Shown here piece after piece: positions 1-5,828 of a DNA stretch of 8,906 nt. Each line of letters opens with the position of its first letter. Position 1 is the first letter of the stretch. The notes under the pieces were generated by a model. That model saw only the letters and a list, made by a program, of their open reading frames with translations. It ran no database searches and was not told the origin of the DNA. The stretch lies in contig JAKAOI010000063.1 in assembly GCA_021812265.1 (NCBI GenBank), positions 1 through 8,906 on the forward strand. The letters run 5' to 3'. The position numbers and the translations under genes are program-made. This DNA is from Chloroflexota bacterium. GTDB lineage: Bacteria > Chloroflexota > Ktedonobacteria > Ktedonobacterales > JACDGC01.

Positions 1-130
1 GAAGTTCAGACGTGTCCCCTTTCAGGAAACACCATCTGCTCCGATTGAATCCATCGCTGCGGAAAATACGACGGAAAATTCTATGATGGATTCTGCAGAA
101 TTGCCGCAAGTGGTAACAGTAGGCGAATAG
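1..130 (+). CDS. 3' end of an unidentified protein-coding gene (partial)
   Basis: An open frame enters from the left edge (first full codon at base 2) and ends at TAG 128-130, giving 42 C-terminal residues. The tail is polar and acidic (…ESIAAENTTENSMMDSAELPQ…, ending VVTVGE), with no recognisable motif or membrane segment, and resembles a disordered C-terminus. The strong terminator about 50 bp downstream in the same direction supports this being a real transcribed gene end. I do not recognise the family, and too little of the protein is present to assign a function. Confidence 0.55.
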   Translation, partial: KFRRVPFQETPSAPIESIAAENTTENSMMDSAELPQVVTVGE

Positions 131-181
131 ACGCAGGCGTTATACTGTGTTGTTGCAGTGGTTGCTGCTGAAACAATATAT

Positions 182-215
182 ACCGGTATCGGACGCATCC
201 GATACCGGTTTTTTT
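182..215 (+). terminator. Strong Rho-independent terminator
   Basis: A perfect 12-bp stem (ACCGGTATCGGA, 182-193, pairing with 198-209) closes a 4-base loop and runs into seven T residues (209-215). The T tract lies only on the + strand side, so it should end transcription of the + strand gene finishing at 130 rather than the opposing chemoreceptor gene. Confidence 0.93.
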
Positions 216-288
216 ATAAACAGATTTTGCTGCAAATCCGCTTATCATACTTGAAATAAGGTTTGGAATATTTCAAACACTGGCGCCA

Positions 289-1896
289 TCAAGCGGCTTT
301 TTGCTGGTCGCTGAGTTCTTTTTGGAGAACAAGCAGCTGATTGATCAATATTTCACTGAGTTTTTGGAATTCTCCGTCAGCTTTTAGGGCTGCCTCAGCC
401 TCGTGATCTTTATGTTGTTGATGCAGTTTCACAATGGAACTGACTAATTGGTGAAACGCCTTATGTTGTTCTTTTAATGTCTCCAGCTTATTGGCGCTGA
501 GTATTGTATTGGCAGAGCCATATAACCATTGACCTAAAACGCATAGCGTTGGATTTGCGATAGTTTCTGGGTCTGCCTGCATTTTGCCGTGCATAATTTC
601 GCGAATTTTATCTTTCCAAGCAATATGTCCCTGAATTGCGTTCAGTAAAATTTGCGCCGGTGTATCATTTGTGCGCAGTTGAGCTTTTTTCTGTTGTTCG
701 GTCCACTTTGGCTGATACTCCCAATGGAATTTTCGCGCTACGGTATTTATTTCCTGCGCTACGGCGCTGAATCCCTGAGTAAGCGCGGTCATTTCTGTAA
801 TTTGTATGGCCATTTCTTGCGTAGCGTTGGATACCTGATCTGCTGCGGAACTATTTTCTTCACTGACACTTGCCACATTTTCAATTGCGTCTTGGGTTTG
901 CTGTGTTCTTAGCTTTATTTGTTGCGATTTTTCTCCGGTTACTTTTACCACATGTACACTCACATCTATGCCTTCAATAATCGCATTCATTGCATCAACA
1001 GATTCCTGGGTTTTTACTTGGATATCACGAATAATTGAGCCAATTTCTTTGGTAGACTCCGATGAGCGTTCCGCCAGTTTTCGAACTTCATCTGCCACAA
1101 CGGCAAAACCTCGCCCGTGTTCTCCAGCTCTGGCAGCTTCAATTGCAGCGTTCAGCGCCAACAGATTAGTTTGATCGGCCAAATCATTAATAGTGGCAAC
1201 AATTTCTCCAATATGATCAGACTTTTCACCTAATTCGCGGATATGTTTACCAGAAATATCAATTTGTGATTTTAGTTGGTCCATAGTTGTTTGCATTTGC
1301 TGAGAATCATTGGTTAACGCTGCGCTATCTTCTGCCATGGCGCGAATCATTGTGTTTGCGGTGTCTAAATGCTCACTTTGTTGTTGCGCGCCTTTGGCAA
1401 CCTGATCTATGGTGGAGGCAACATTGTGCGCGGCAGAATTTGCATGTCCGACATTTTTTTCATATGAAGCAATAATTGTGGTAAGCTGCTGACTCAGTGA
1501 AGTAATATGGCCAACAACTGACCTTGTTTGACTGATAACCTGATCATATGCTGTGTACAATTGCGCAAACTCTGCGCAGGAAGCAGCTTTGCGTTCACCA
1601 TGATCCAAAGTAAGATCGCCAGTTGCGGCTTTTTGCGCCGCCGCAGTAAGCCAAGCTATTGGAACGGTAAATTCACGTGGTATGACCCATGCAATAACTA
1701 ATGTGGTAAAAAAACTGACGATTGCCGGCGCAATATCATCTGCAAAACTCTGTGGCAGTGTATTTTTCCCAAATAAAAGTGAACTGCCGATGAGGGTGAT
1801 GTTAAACAATAAAAACGCTAAAGATAGATAGAATAGGATTTTTGTGCGCAAAGATCCAAATTTGAAGCCTGTAGTATGTGTTGTTTCTGGGGACAT
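289..1896 (-). CDS. Methyl-accepting chemotaxis protein with C-terminal CZB zinc-binding domain
   Basis: A 535-residue inner-membrane chemoreceptor that would signal to CheA/CheW. Two hydrophobic segments (about residues 20-42 and 56-73) are separated by only about a dozen residues, so there is practically no periplasmic sensor. A HAMP-like linker follows (about 74-126), then the coiled-coil signalling domain with the conserved hairpin tip around 238-278 ([19 protein letters not shown]…[12 protein letters not shown]). After the coiled coil, residues about 415-530 match the CZB pattern: H424-xx-W427, C452-x-x-G455-x-W457 and H478-xxx-H482, i.e. the 3His/1Cys zinc site. ATG at 1894-1896 is preceded by GGAG (complement of 1903-1906) six bases upstream, which supports this start; the stop is TGA. 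No convincing terminator is seen downstream on this strand. The promoter must lie in the short stretch holding MITE copy 1. Family assignment is secure; the sensed signal is inferred only from known CZB proteins (zinc/oxidant sensing). Confidence 0.95.
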   Translation of the reverse strand: MSPETTHTTGFKFGSLRTKILFYLSLAFLLFNITLIGSSLLFGKNTLPQSFADDIAPAIVSFFTTLVIAWVIPREFTVPIAWLTAAAQKAATGDLTLDHGERKAASCAEFAQLYTAYDQVISQTRSVVGHITSLSQQLTTIIASYEKNVGHANSAAHNVASTIDQVAKGAQQQSEHLDTANTMIRAMAEDSAALTNDSQQMQTTMDQLKSQIDISGKHIRELGEKSDHIGEIVATINDLADQTNLLALNAAIEAARAGEHGRGFAVVADEVRKLAERSSESTKEIGSIIRDIQVKTQESVDAMNAIIEGIDVSVHVVKVTGEKSQQIKLRTQQTQDAIENVASVSEENSSAADQVSNATQEMAIQITEMTALTQGFSAVAQEINTVARKFHWEYQPKWTEQQKKAQLRTNDTPAQILLNAIQGHIAWKDKIREIMHGKMQADPETIANPTLCVLGQWLYGSANTILSANKLETLKEQHKAFHQLVSSIVKLHQQHKDHEAEAALKADGEFQKLSEILINQLLVLQKELSDQQKAA

Positions 1897-1965
1897 TGTA
1901 TACTCCGCTTTATATTAAAATGTTAATGTCTATGATCTGAGATTGGGGAGTTGGGTATATCTCTT

Positions 1966-1970
1966 ATATT
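1966..1970. repeat. Target-site duplication of MITE copy 1 (left; mate at 2108-2112)
   Basis: ATATT occurs exactly at both outer borders of the 137-bp conserved block. The match does not extend by even one base in either direction. The borders were set independently by homology to copy 2, so the repeat is not an artefact of choosing the ends. Confidence 0.8.
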
Positions 1971-2107
1971 CAGGACTTTCGCTCCAGCATGAAAAATCGG
2001 GGATGTACAAGAGACGCTGCCCCTTGTATGGGGTTCTGGGTTGTCCCCAGACCTCCCTTTATTTCAGATACGAGAAATATGCGCTGTTCTTTCCAGCGAA
2101 AGTCCTA
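1971..2107. mobile_element. 137-bp MITE-like element, copy 1
   Basis: Terminal inverted repeats of 12 bp are perfect (AGGACTTTCGCT at 1972-1983 against AGCGAAAGTCCT at 2095-2106). The element is flanked directly by a 5-bp direct repeat, ATATT, at 1966-1970 and 2108-2112. It aligns without gaps to 3354-3490 at 116/137 identical positions by hand count. It is too short for a transposase, and its + strand reading frame (within 1943-2170) shows no family. Internal hairpins are seen at 2004-2011/2023-2030, 2036-2040/2046-2050 and 2061-2065/2074-2078. It sits 75 bp upstream of the chemoreceptor start codon, so it probably altered or supplies that gene's promoter region (inference). The transposase acting in trans is not in this window. 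Confidence 0.85.
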
Positions 2108-2171
2108 ATATTAATAAAATCGGAGGGCTGTATAAAATCTGAAGATGTTTTTGAGGAATATATTTTTTAGG

Positions 2172-2200
2172 AAAGAGACCGGATAGTTTCCGGTCCCTTT
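2172..2200 (-). terminator. Probable intrinsic terminator of the FKBP gene (possibly bidirectional)
   Basis: The core stem is GACCGGA (2177-2183) with TCCGGTC (2189-2195) and a 5-base loop. Read on the - strand it extends to 12 pairs with one G-U (AAAGGG… against …CTCTTT), ending in a short U run, about 50 bases past the FKBP stop. On the + strand the stem has one A-C mismatch but is followed by TTTT, so it may also stop transcripts coming through MITE copy 1. Confidence 0.65.
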
Positions 2201-2247
2201 TGTTATATGCTTATGAATATTGGTTTTTAAACGCCGAGGATTATGAA

Positions 2248-3051
2248 TTAGGGAATGCTGATAAGTTGCACATCAAACACTAATGTTTCGTTTGGCTGAA
2301 TCAGCGGCTGACTGCCGGTTGCCCCATACGCCAGCGCTGGAGGAATAATCAGCCGGCGGATTCCGCAGGTTTTTAAACCCACTAACCCAAGAGACCACCC
2401 TTGAATAACGCCGCCGTTTAAGTTTGCTTGGAATGATGAGCCGCCATTATCTAAATTGGATTGCAATTTTTTCCCGGTGGTGTCATACAGCGTGTAATTC
2501 ACCGTAATAGTGTCGTTCGCTTTTACCGCAGCGCCAGACCCTGCCACCAAGTCTACATATTTTAATCCTTGTCCTAAATCGGTTAATTTAGCGGAATTAG
2601 CTACGGTAGTTGCTACCGCCGGAAGTTTAGAAAAATCAGCTGTTGTGCAAGCGCCAGAACCACCGGTGGCGCTCGCCGCCGGCGTCCCCGAGCTGGCTGT
2701 TGATGTGGCCGAGGCTATTTTGGGTGATGAACCGAACGGCCAATGCAGTAGATTGTTTTGGCCGGCAATTAAAAGCGCAATTAATAGTACCGCGGCAATC
2801 AACCCACCGGTAACAATATTTTGCTGTCGCTGCACTTGTTGCTGGCGCATTTGCCGCTGAAAACGCTGCCCAGCCAGCCCTTTGCTTGTTGACTGCCGCG
2901 GCGCGCCATCTCTTTGGGTTGCGGCAGATTTTACCGCGCCGGTTGGCTGTTTTGCCGCCGCATTAGGATTTTGCGCAGATTTTGCTTGCGGAGCCGGTGT
3001 GTTTTTGGGTTGCTGCCCGGCTGTTTTTTTTGATTTTGAATGTGATGACAT
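2248..3051 (-). CDS. Membrane-anchored FKBP-type peptidyl-prolyl cis-trans isomerase
   Basis: A 267-residue protein. Residues 1-78 are a low-complexity, Gln/Ala/Lys-rich cytoplasmic tail; 79-97 is one transmembrane helix (IVTGGLIAAVLLIALLIAG); 108-150 is a Ser/Thr/Ala/Gly linker; about 155-266 is an FKBP fold that should lie outside the membrane. Compared with human FKBP12, conserved pocket residues include Y186 (Tyr26), V215-I216-xx-W219 (Val55-Ile56-Trp59), Y242 in AYGATG (Tyr82) and F259 (Phe99). The positions of Phe36/Asp37 read L196/Q197, so ligand affinity may differ. ATG at 3049-3051 follows GGAGAGG (complement of 3063-3069) nine bases upstream. A 6-bp hairpin (3076-3081/3090-3095) lies in the leader just ahead of the ribosome site; a TATAAG-like -10 (complement of 3105-3110) is possible but has no good -35. 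The likely role is folding of exported or surface proteins. The fold assignment is secure; the substrate is unknown. Confidence 0.92.
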   Translation of the reverse strand: MSSHSKSKKTAGQQPKNTPAPQAKSAQNPNAAAKQPTGAVKSAATQRDGAPRQSTSKGLAGQRFQRQMRQQQVQRQQNIVTGGLIAAVLLIALLIAGQNNLLHWPFGSSPKIASATSTASSGTPAASATGGSGACTTADFSKLPAVATTVANSAKLTDLGQGLKYVDLVAGSGAAVKANDTITVNYTLYDTTGKKLQSNLDNGGSSFQANLNGGVIQGWSLGLVGLKTCGIRRLIIPPALAYGATGSQPLIQPNETLVFDVQLISIP

Positions 3052-3101
3052 GTTTGTGTGTTCCTCTCCGGCGCTAAAAGCCCGGCTCTGCTTTTCTCGA
3101 G

Positions 3102-3218
3102 TTTCTTATAGACCTGAGCGGAAGCAAAACATAAGCAAGGGAATCAAAGCTTGACATGGCTTGAGGTGTCCCCAAAAATTGTCCCTTATTCCTTTTCAAA
3201 GTTCAGGTCTATCAGAGA
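3102..3218. repeat. 117-bp inverted-repeat structure, possible second miniature element
   Basis: ATAGACCTGA (3108-3117) is the exact reverse complement of TCAGGTCTAT (3203-3212). Pairing continues inward by two (one G-U) and outward, after one mismatch, by five more (3102-3106 with 3214-3218). About 85 bases lie between the arms, including a TGTCCCCA…TCCCTTATT stretch. No direct repeat longer than TA flanks the perfect arms, so insertion cannot be shown. It occupies the FKBP upstream region and may instead be a structured leader or RAYT/REP-type repeat. Confidence 0.45.
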
Positions 3219-3353
3219 ATACTGGCGGTTGTTGGTTATGTTCTTCATCAGTATATCCTATCTTTCGGTGTTTCTATAAATGCGGGGACAATATGGTTAT
3301 TGTGTGGCTGGCGCGCAGGATGATGTCTGCTTAATTATCGATAGTTTCAGTAA
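3219..3353. other. Non-coding spacer between the inverted-repeat structure and MITE copy 2
   Basis: 135 bases with no supported gene. Short open frames that run across it have no ribosome site or recognisable product. FKBP transcription could begin here or within the adjacent inverted-repeat structure, but no promoter with both -35 and -10 boxes is evident. Confidence 0.4.
3349..3353. repeat. Target-site duplication of MITE copy 2 (left; mate at 3491-3495)
   Basis: AGTAA abuts both ends of the conserved 137-bp block and does not extend further. With the ATATT pair of copy 1, this gives two independent 5-bp duplications at identical element borders. Confidence 0.8.
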
Positions 3354-3490
3354 CAGGACTTTCGCTGCAGCATGGAACATCGGGGATGTACAAGGATCGG
3401 CGCCCCTTGTACAGGGTTCGGGGGTGTCCCCAGACCTCCCTTTGTTGCGGATACGAGAACCATGCGATCTTCTTTCAAGCGAAAATCCTA
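3354..3490. mobile_element. 137-bp MITE-like element, copy 2
   Basis: Same length and same end bases (C…A) as copy 1, aligning without gaps at 116/137 identities. Terminal inverted repeats are 3355-3366 and 3478-3489, with 11/12 paired. It is bounded by an exact 5-bp direct repeat, AGTAA, at 3349-3353 and 3491-3495, which differs from that of copy 1. The central stem TGTACAAGG (3387-3395) with CCTTGTACA (3405-3413) is perfect. The scattered 15% divergence from copy 1 suggests two separate insertions rather than a recent local duplication. Confidence 0.85.
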
Positions 3491-3611
3491 AGTAAAAAGA
3501 AGCTGCCGGCCATTGGGAATGCATGATATGTTTTACAGCCTAATCTGTTCTATTGTCACCAATTCTATCTATCACTCGTTCTGAAAGTATTATTAACGCC
3601 AATAGGAAATA

Positions 3612-3624
3612 TAGCGTTTTACCG
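3612..3624. repeat. Candidate end motif of the IS607 element (mate at 5546-5558, inverted)
   Basis: TAGCGTTTTACCG at 3612-3624 matches the reverse complement of 5546-5558 (TAGCGTTGTATCG) at 11 of 13 positions. One copy lies 22 bp before tnpA and the other about 50 bp after tnpB, as expected for recombinase-binding sites at the two ends. A motif this short could match by chance. Confidence 0.35.
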
Positions 3625-3646
3625 AGAAATATGATAGACTAATTGT

Positions 3647-4273
3647 ATGAAATTGAGTACCTTTGCCAAACACCAGGGAGTTCGCTATGAGACAGCGTGG
3701 CGATGGTTTAAACAGGGATTGATCCTTGGTGAGCAATGAGCAAATGGGACGATTTTAATCACAGAAGAGTCGTCACAACCAATGCCTCAATCGCGCGTTG
3801 CCATCTATGCACGGGTATCCTCGGCAGAAAATCGCACCAATCTTGACAGCCAAGCCGAGCGACTGGTCTCCTATGCCACAGCAAAAGGCTATCAGATTGC
3901 TCAGGTAGTCAAGGAAATCGGCTCGGGAGTGAATGATAGTCGTCCGAAATTCCTAAAACTCCTGGCTGACCCAGCGATCACTACGATAGTCGTGGAACAC
4001 AAGGATCGAGCTACTCGATTTGGGTATCGGTATCTGGAAACCTTGCTGGAACAGCAGGGGCGATGCTTGGAAGTGGTCAATCTGGCAGACAATGGCAAAG
4101 AAGATCTGGTAACAGATTTGGTGTCAATCATTGATTCGTTCAGTGCTCGGCTCTATGGGCAACGTCGAGCGAAAAGGAAGACTGAAGCAATCATCAAGAA
4201 ATTAACGGAAAACGAGGTTTCTGTAGAAAGCGAGGAATCAGAACATGCAGCTGGTGGAACAACACCGGATTGA
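3647..4273 (+). pseudogene. tnpA: IS607-type serine recombinase (tnpA) interrupted by one in-frame TGA
   Basis: From ATG 3647 the frame encodes a MerR-like helix-turn-helix (STFAKHQGVRYETAWRWFKQG), stops at TGA 3737-3739 (codon 31), then resumes in the same frame as ANGTILITEE and the catalytic domain, ending at 4273. The full frame is 208 codons, close to the usual IS607 TnpA length, with no frameshift. The resolvase domain starts near codon 46 and has the YARVSS motif with probable nucleophile Ser58, then the DSQ and DRATRFG regions typical of IS607 recombinases. A single substitution (for example CGA or TGG to TGA) explains the break. Re-initiation at ATG 3782 would give a 163-residue catalytic domain without the DNA-binding helix, but only a weak ribosome site precedes it. 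TGA also ends the chemoreceptor and plsX genes, so recoding is unlikely. Confidence 0.85.
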
Positions 4274-5495
4274 TCGGCATGATCCCCGCTGGAAAGCCAT
4301 TGATGAGGCAACATTTGCCAGTAAGAATTTGTACAACGCCGCTTTATTTGTGAAGCGGCAAGCCTACATCACGGAAAATCATCGGATCATTTCCTATACC
4401 GATCTCGATAAACTGATGCAGAAAATCAAGGAATACCGTGCATTGCCGTCGAAAATTGCTCAATGGGTGCTCAAACAAGTGTGTACAGCTTGGACCAGTT
4501 ATTTTGCTGCATGTCAGGCTTTTGAACAGAATCCAGCCAAGTTTCTGGGACATCCCAAATTACCAAACTATTTGGGCAAAGATGGCCGCAACCTGCTGGT
4601 ATATACCGATCAAGCCATCAGCCGTGATCCGAAAAATGCCGGATGGGTTGTCCCTTCTGGTGTTCCTATTCGAGTCCAGACTGCCCATACGCATGCAGAA
4701 ATTGCCCAGGTCCGATTGATTCCCAAATCCACTCATTATGTAGTAGAAGTCATCTATGAACATCCCAGCGAGCCGAAGGATGTCGATCCTGCGCTCATCG
4801 CCAGTATGGATATCGGAGTGAACAATTTAGCCGCGATAACAGCAAACAAGCCAGGTTTTGTGCCTCTTCTTGTTAACGGTCGCCCGCTGAAAAGTCTCAA
4901 TCAAGGATACAACAAACGACGAGCGAAACTCCAGACGAAGCTGTCAGAAGGCATACACACTTCTCGGGAATTGGAAGAGATGACCGATGCCCGCAATCGG
5001 GCTATTCTGTCGTATTTACATACGGCCAGTCATGCCATTATTGAGCGATTAGTCCAGGAGAAAATCGGCGTTCTTGTAGTAGGCAAAAATGAGTTCTGGA
5101 AACAGGGAGTAAATCTGGGGAAAAAGAACAACCAATCGTTTGTCTTCATTCCGCATGCCCGTTTCATTGCCATGCTGCACTACAAGGCAGAATTGGTTGG
5201 GATTCATGTCGTAACGATTGTGGAGAGTCATACCTCCAAGTGTTCGTTTCTGGATCAGGAATCGATTGGACACCATGAGCAGTATGCTGGCGCCCGCATC
5301 AAACGGGGACTCTTTCGTGCGGGAAATGGAACCCTGATCAATGCAGACGTCAATGCGTCCTACAATATTCTGCGCCGGTATGCTCCCGACGCATGTTCGC
5401 AAGGAATTGCCGGATGTATCTTGCGTCCAATACCATTGCCGGATCGTCATCAGGACAAGAGCAAGCAGCTTCCACGCCGCAAGGTTAGGAAGTAG
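4245..5495 (+). CDS. tnpB: TnpB RNA-guided endonuclease of the IS607 element
   Basis: 416 residues, uninterrupted. TnpB proteins use a transposon-end RNA (omega/reRNA) to cut DNA and help keep the element. The N-terminal part has the SKNLYNAALF…RQAY motif (residues 26-41). The RuvC-like nuclease shows D189 (SMDIGVNN) and D368 (INADVNASYNI). The usual RuvC-II glutamate position reads VVGKNEFWKQ (G280), so the second acidic residue may be E327 in VESHTSKCSFLD, as in TnpB groups with a rearranged active site. The usual four-cysteine zinc ribbon between motifs II and III is absent; only C333 remains in the expected place. ATG 4245 overlaps the tnpA end by 29 bp and has GAGGA (4232-4236) eight bases upstream, supporting this start. 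The basic C-terminus ends at TAG 5493-5495. The family call is secure; activity is unproven. Confidence 0.93.
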   Translation: MQLVEQHRIDRHDPRWKAIDEATFASKNLYNAALFVKRQAYITENHRIISYTDLDKLMQKIKEYRALPSKIAQWVLKQVCTAWTSYFAACQAFEQNPAKFLGHPKLPNYLGKDGRNLLVYTDQAISRDPKNAGWVVPSGVPIRVQTAHTHAEIAQVRLIPKSTHYVVEVIYEHPSEPKDVDPALIASMDIGVNNLAAITANKPGFVPLLVNGRPLKSLNQGYNKRRAKLQTKLSEGIHTSRELEEMTDARNRAILSYLHTASHAIIERLVQEKIGVLVVGKNEFWKQGVNLGKKNNQSFVFIPHARFIAMLHYKAELVGIHVVTIVESHTSKCSFLDQESIGHHEQYAGARIKRGLFRAGNGTLINADVNASYNILRRYAPDACSQGIAGCILRPIPLPDRHQDKSKQLPRRKVRK

Positions 5496-5560
5496 GGGCT
5501 GTTGTGGTCAGCCCGCCCTTCAACAAGGCAAAGGGGATGTCAATGCGATACAACGCTAGA
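5440..5560 (+). ncRNA. Candidate omega RNA (reRNA) at the right end of the IS607 element
   Basis: TnpB guide RNAs normally come from the 3' end of tnpB through the right end of the element, with the guide in the flanking DNA. Here, directly after the tnpB stop, GGGCTG (5496-5501) pairs with CAGCCC (5509-5514), and 5515-5520 pairs with 5525-5529 around a CAAC loop with one bulge. The span is approximate; the location rests on family knowledge and the hairpins on direct reading. Confidence 0.4.
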
Positions 5561-5828
5561 CTGAACTATACTATGAATATTTCTGTCTGCATTTGCTGTT
5601 GTCTCGTATTGCAGCCAAGCAGAGTCTAAGTATGAGAGAAAGCAACGTATAAACAAGGGCGCATGGGCAGTACACCCTACGATAGGGTTTGGATTGTTTT
5701 CCAACTTGTCTCATCCCTTTCAGTGTTCGGATTTTTACTGCTCCCATATAATTTGGTGAGATGTATTGAACGAACATATGCTGCTGCAGTAAAAAAAGTA
5801 ACTATAGGATTGGAAAAATATAGATTAT
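5561..5828. other. Non-coding interval between the IS607 element and the glycosyltransferase gene
   Basis: 268 bases without a supported gene; short frames on both strands lack family features. It should hold the original upstream region of the glycosyltransferase gene, now next to the insertion, and any guide sequence of the TnpB RNA near its left edge. No tRNA or long repeat is seen. Confidence 0.5.
5747..5752 (+). promoter_or_regulatory. Possible -10 box for the glycosyltransferase gene
   Basis: A consensus TATAAT lies 76 bp upstream of the ATG at 5829. No matching -35 hexamer is present at 16-18 bp spacing, so the call rests on the -10 alone. Confidence 0.25.

Larger units (their letters stand above)
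3595..5558 (+). mobile_element. IS607-family insertion sequence (tnpA broken, tnpB intact); ends approximate
   Basis: The tnpA-tnpB order, with a serine recombinase carrying an N-terminal helix-turn-helix followed by an overlapping tnpB, defines the IS607 type. Such elements make no target duplication and lack long inverted ends, so the borders cannot be read off. I place them at short related motifs: AACGC (3595-3599) and GCGTT (3614-3618) on the left, and the inverted match 3612-3624 against 5546-5558 on the right. The left border could lie anywhere from 3496 to about 3646 and the right border from about 5515 to 5600. Confidence 0.65.

Noticed and set aside
223..238. GATTT/AAATC hairpin as a terminator for the chemoreceptor gene
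   Set aside because: The stem is only 5 bp and AT-rich, and no T tract follows on the - strand.
1943..2170. 75-codon + strand frame spanning MITE copy 1
   Set aside because: It has no family features or clear ribosome site; the homologous element at 3354-3490 does not keep a corresponding protein, and substitutions follow the hairpin structure rather than codon positions.
3151..3179. TTGACA at 3151-3156 with AAAAAT 17 bp downstream as a + strand promoter
   Set aside because: The -10 match is poor and no + strand gene follows until 3647, beyond MITE copy 2.
1971..3490. CRISPR or tandem-repeat array built from the repeated 137-bp block
   Set aside because: There are only two copies, 1.25 kb apart with a gene between them, each with its own target duplication; no regular spacing exists.
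3737..3739. TGA as a reassigned codon (as in some candidate-phylum bacteria)
   Set aside because: TGA is the natural stop of the chemoreceptor and plsX genes in this same window, and TGG is used freely for Trp.
5049..5450. 133-codon - strand frame inside tnpB
   Set aside because: It is the antisense shadow of the conserved RuvC region of tnpB, with no independent features.
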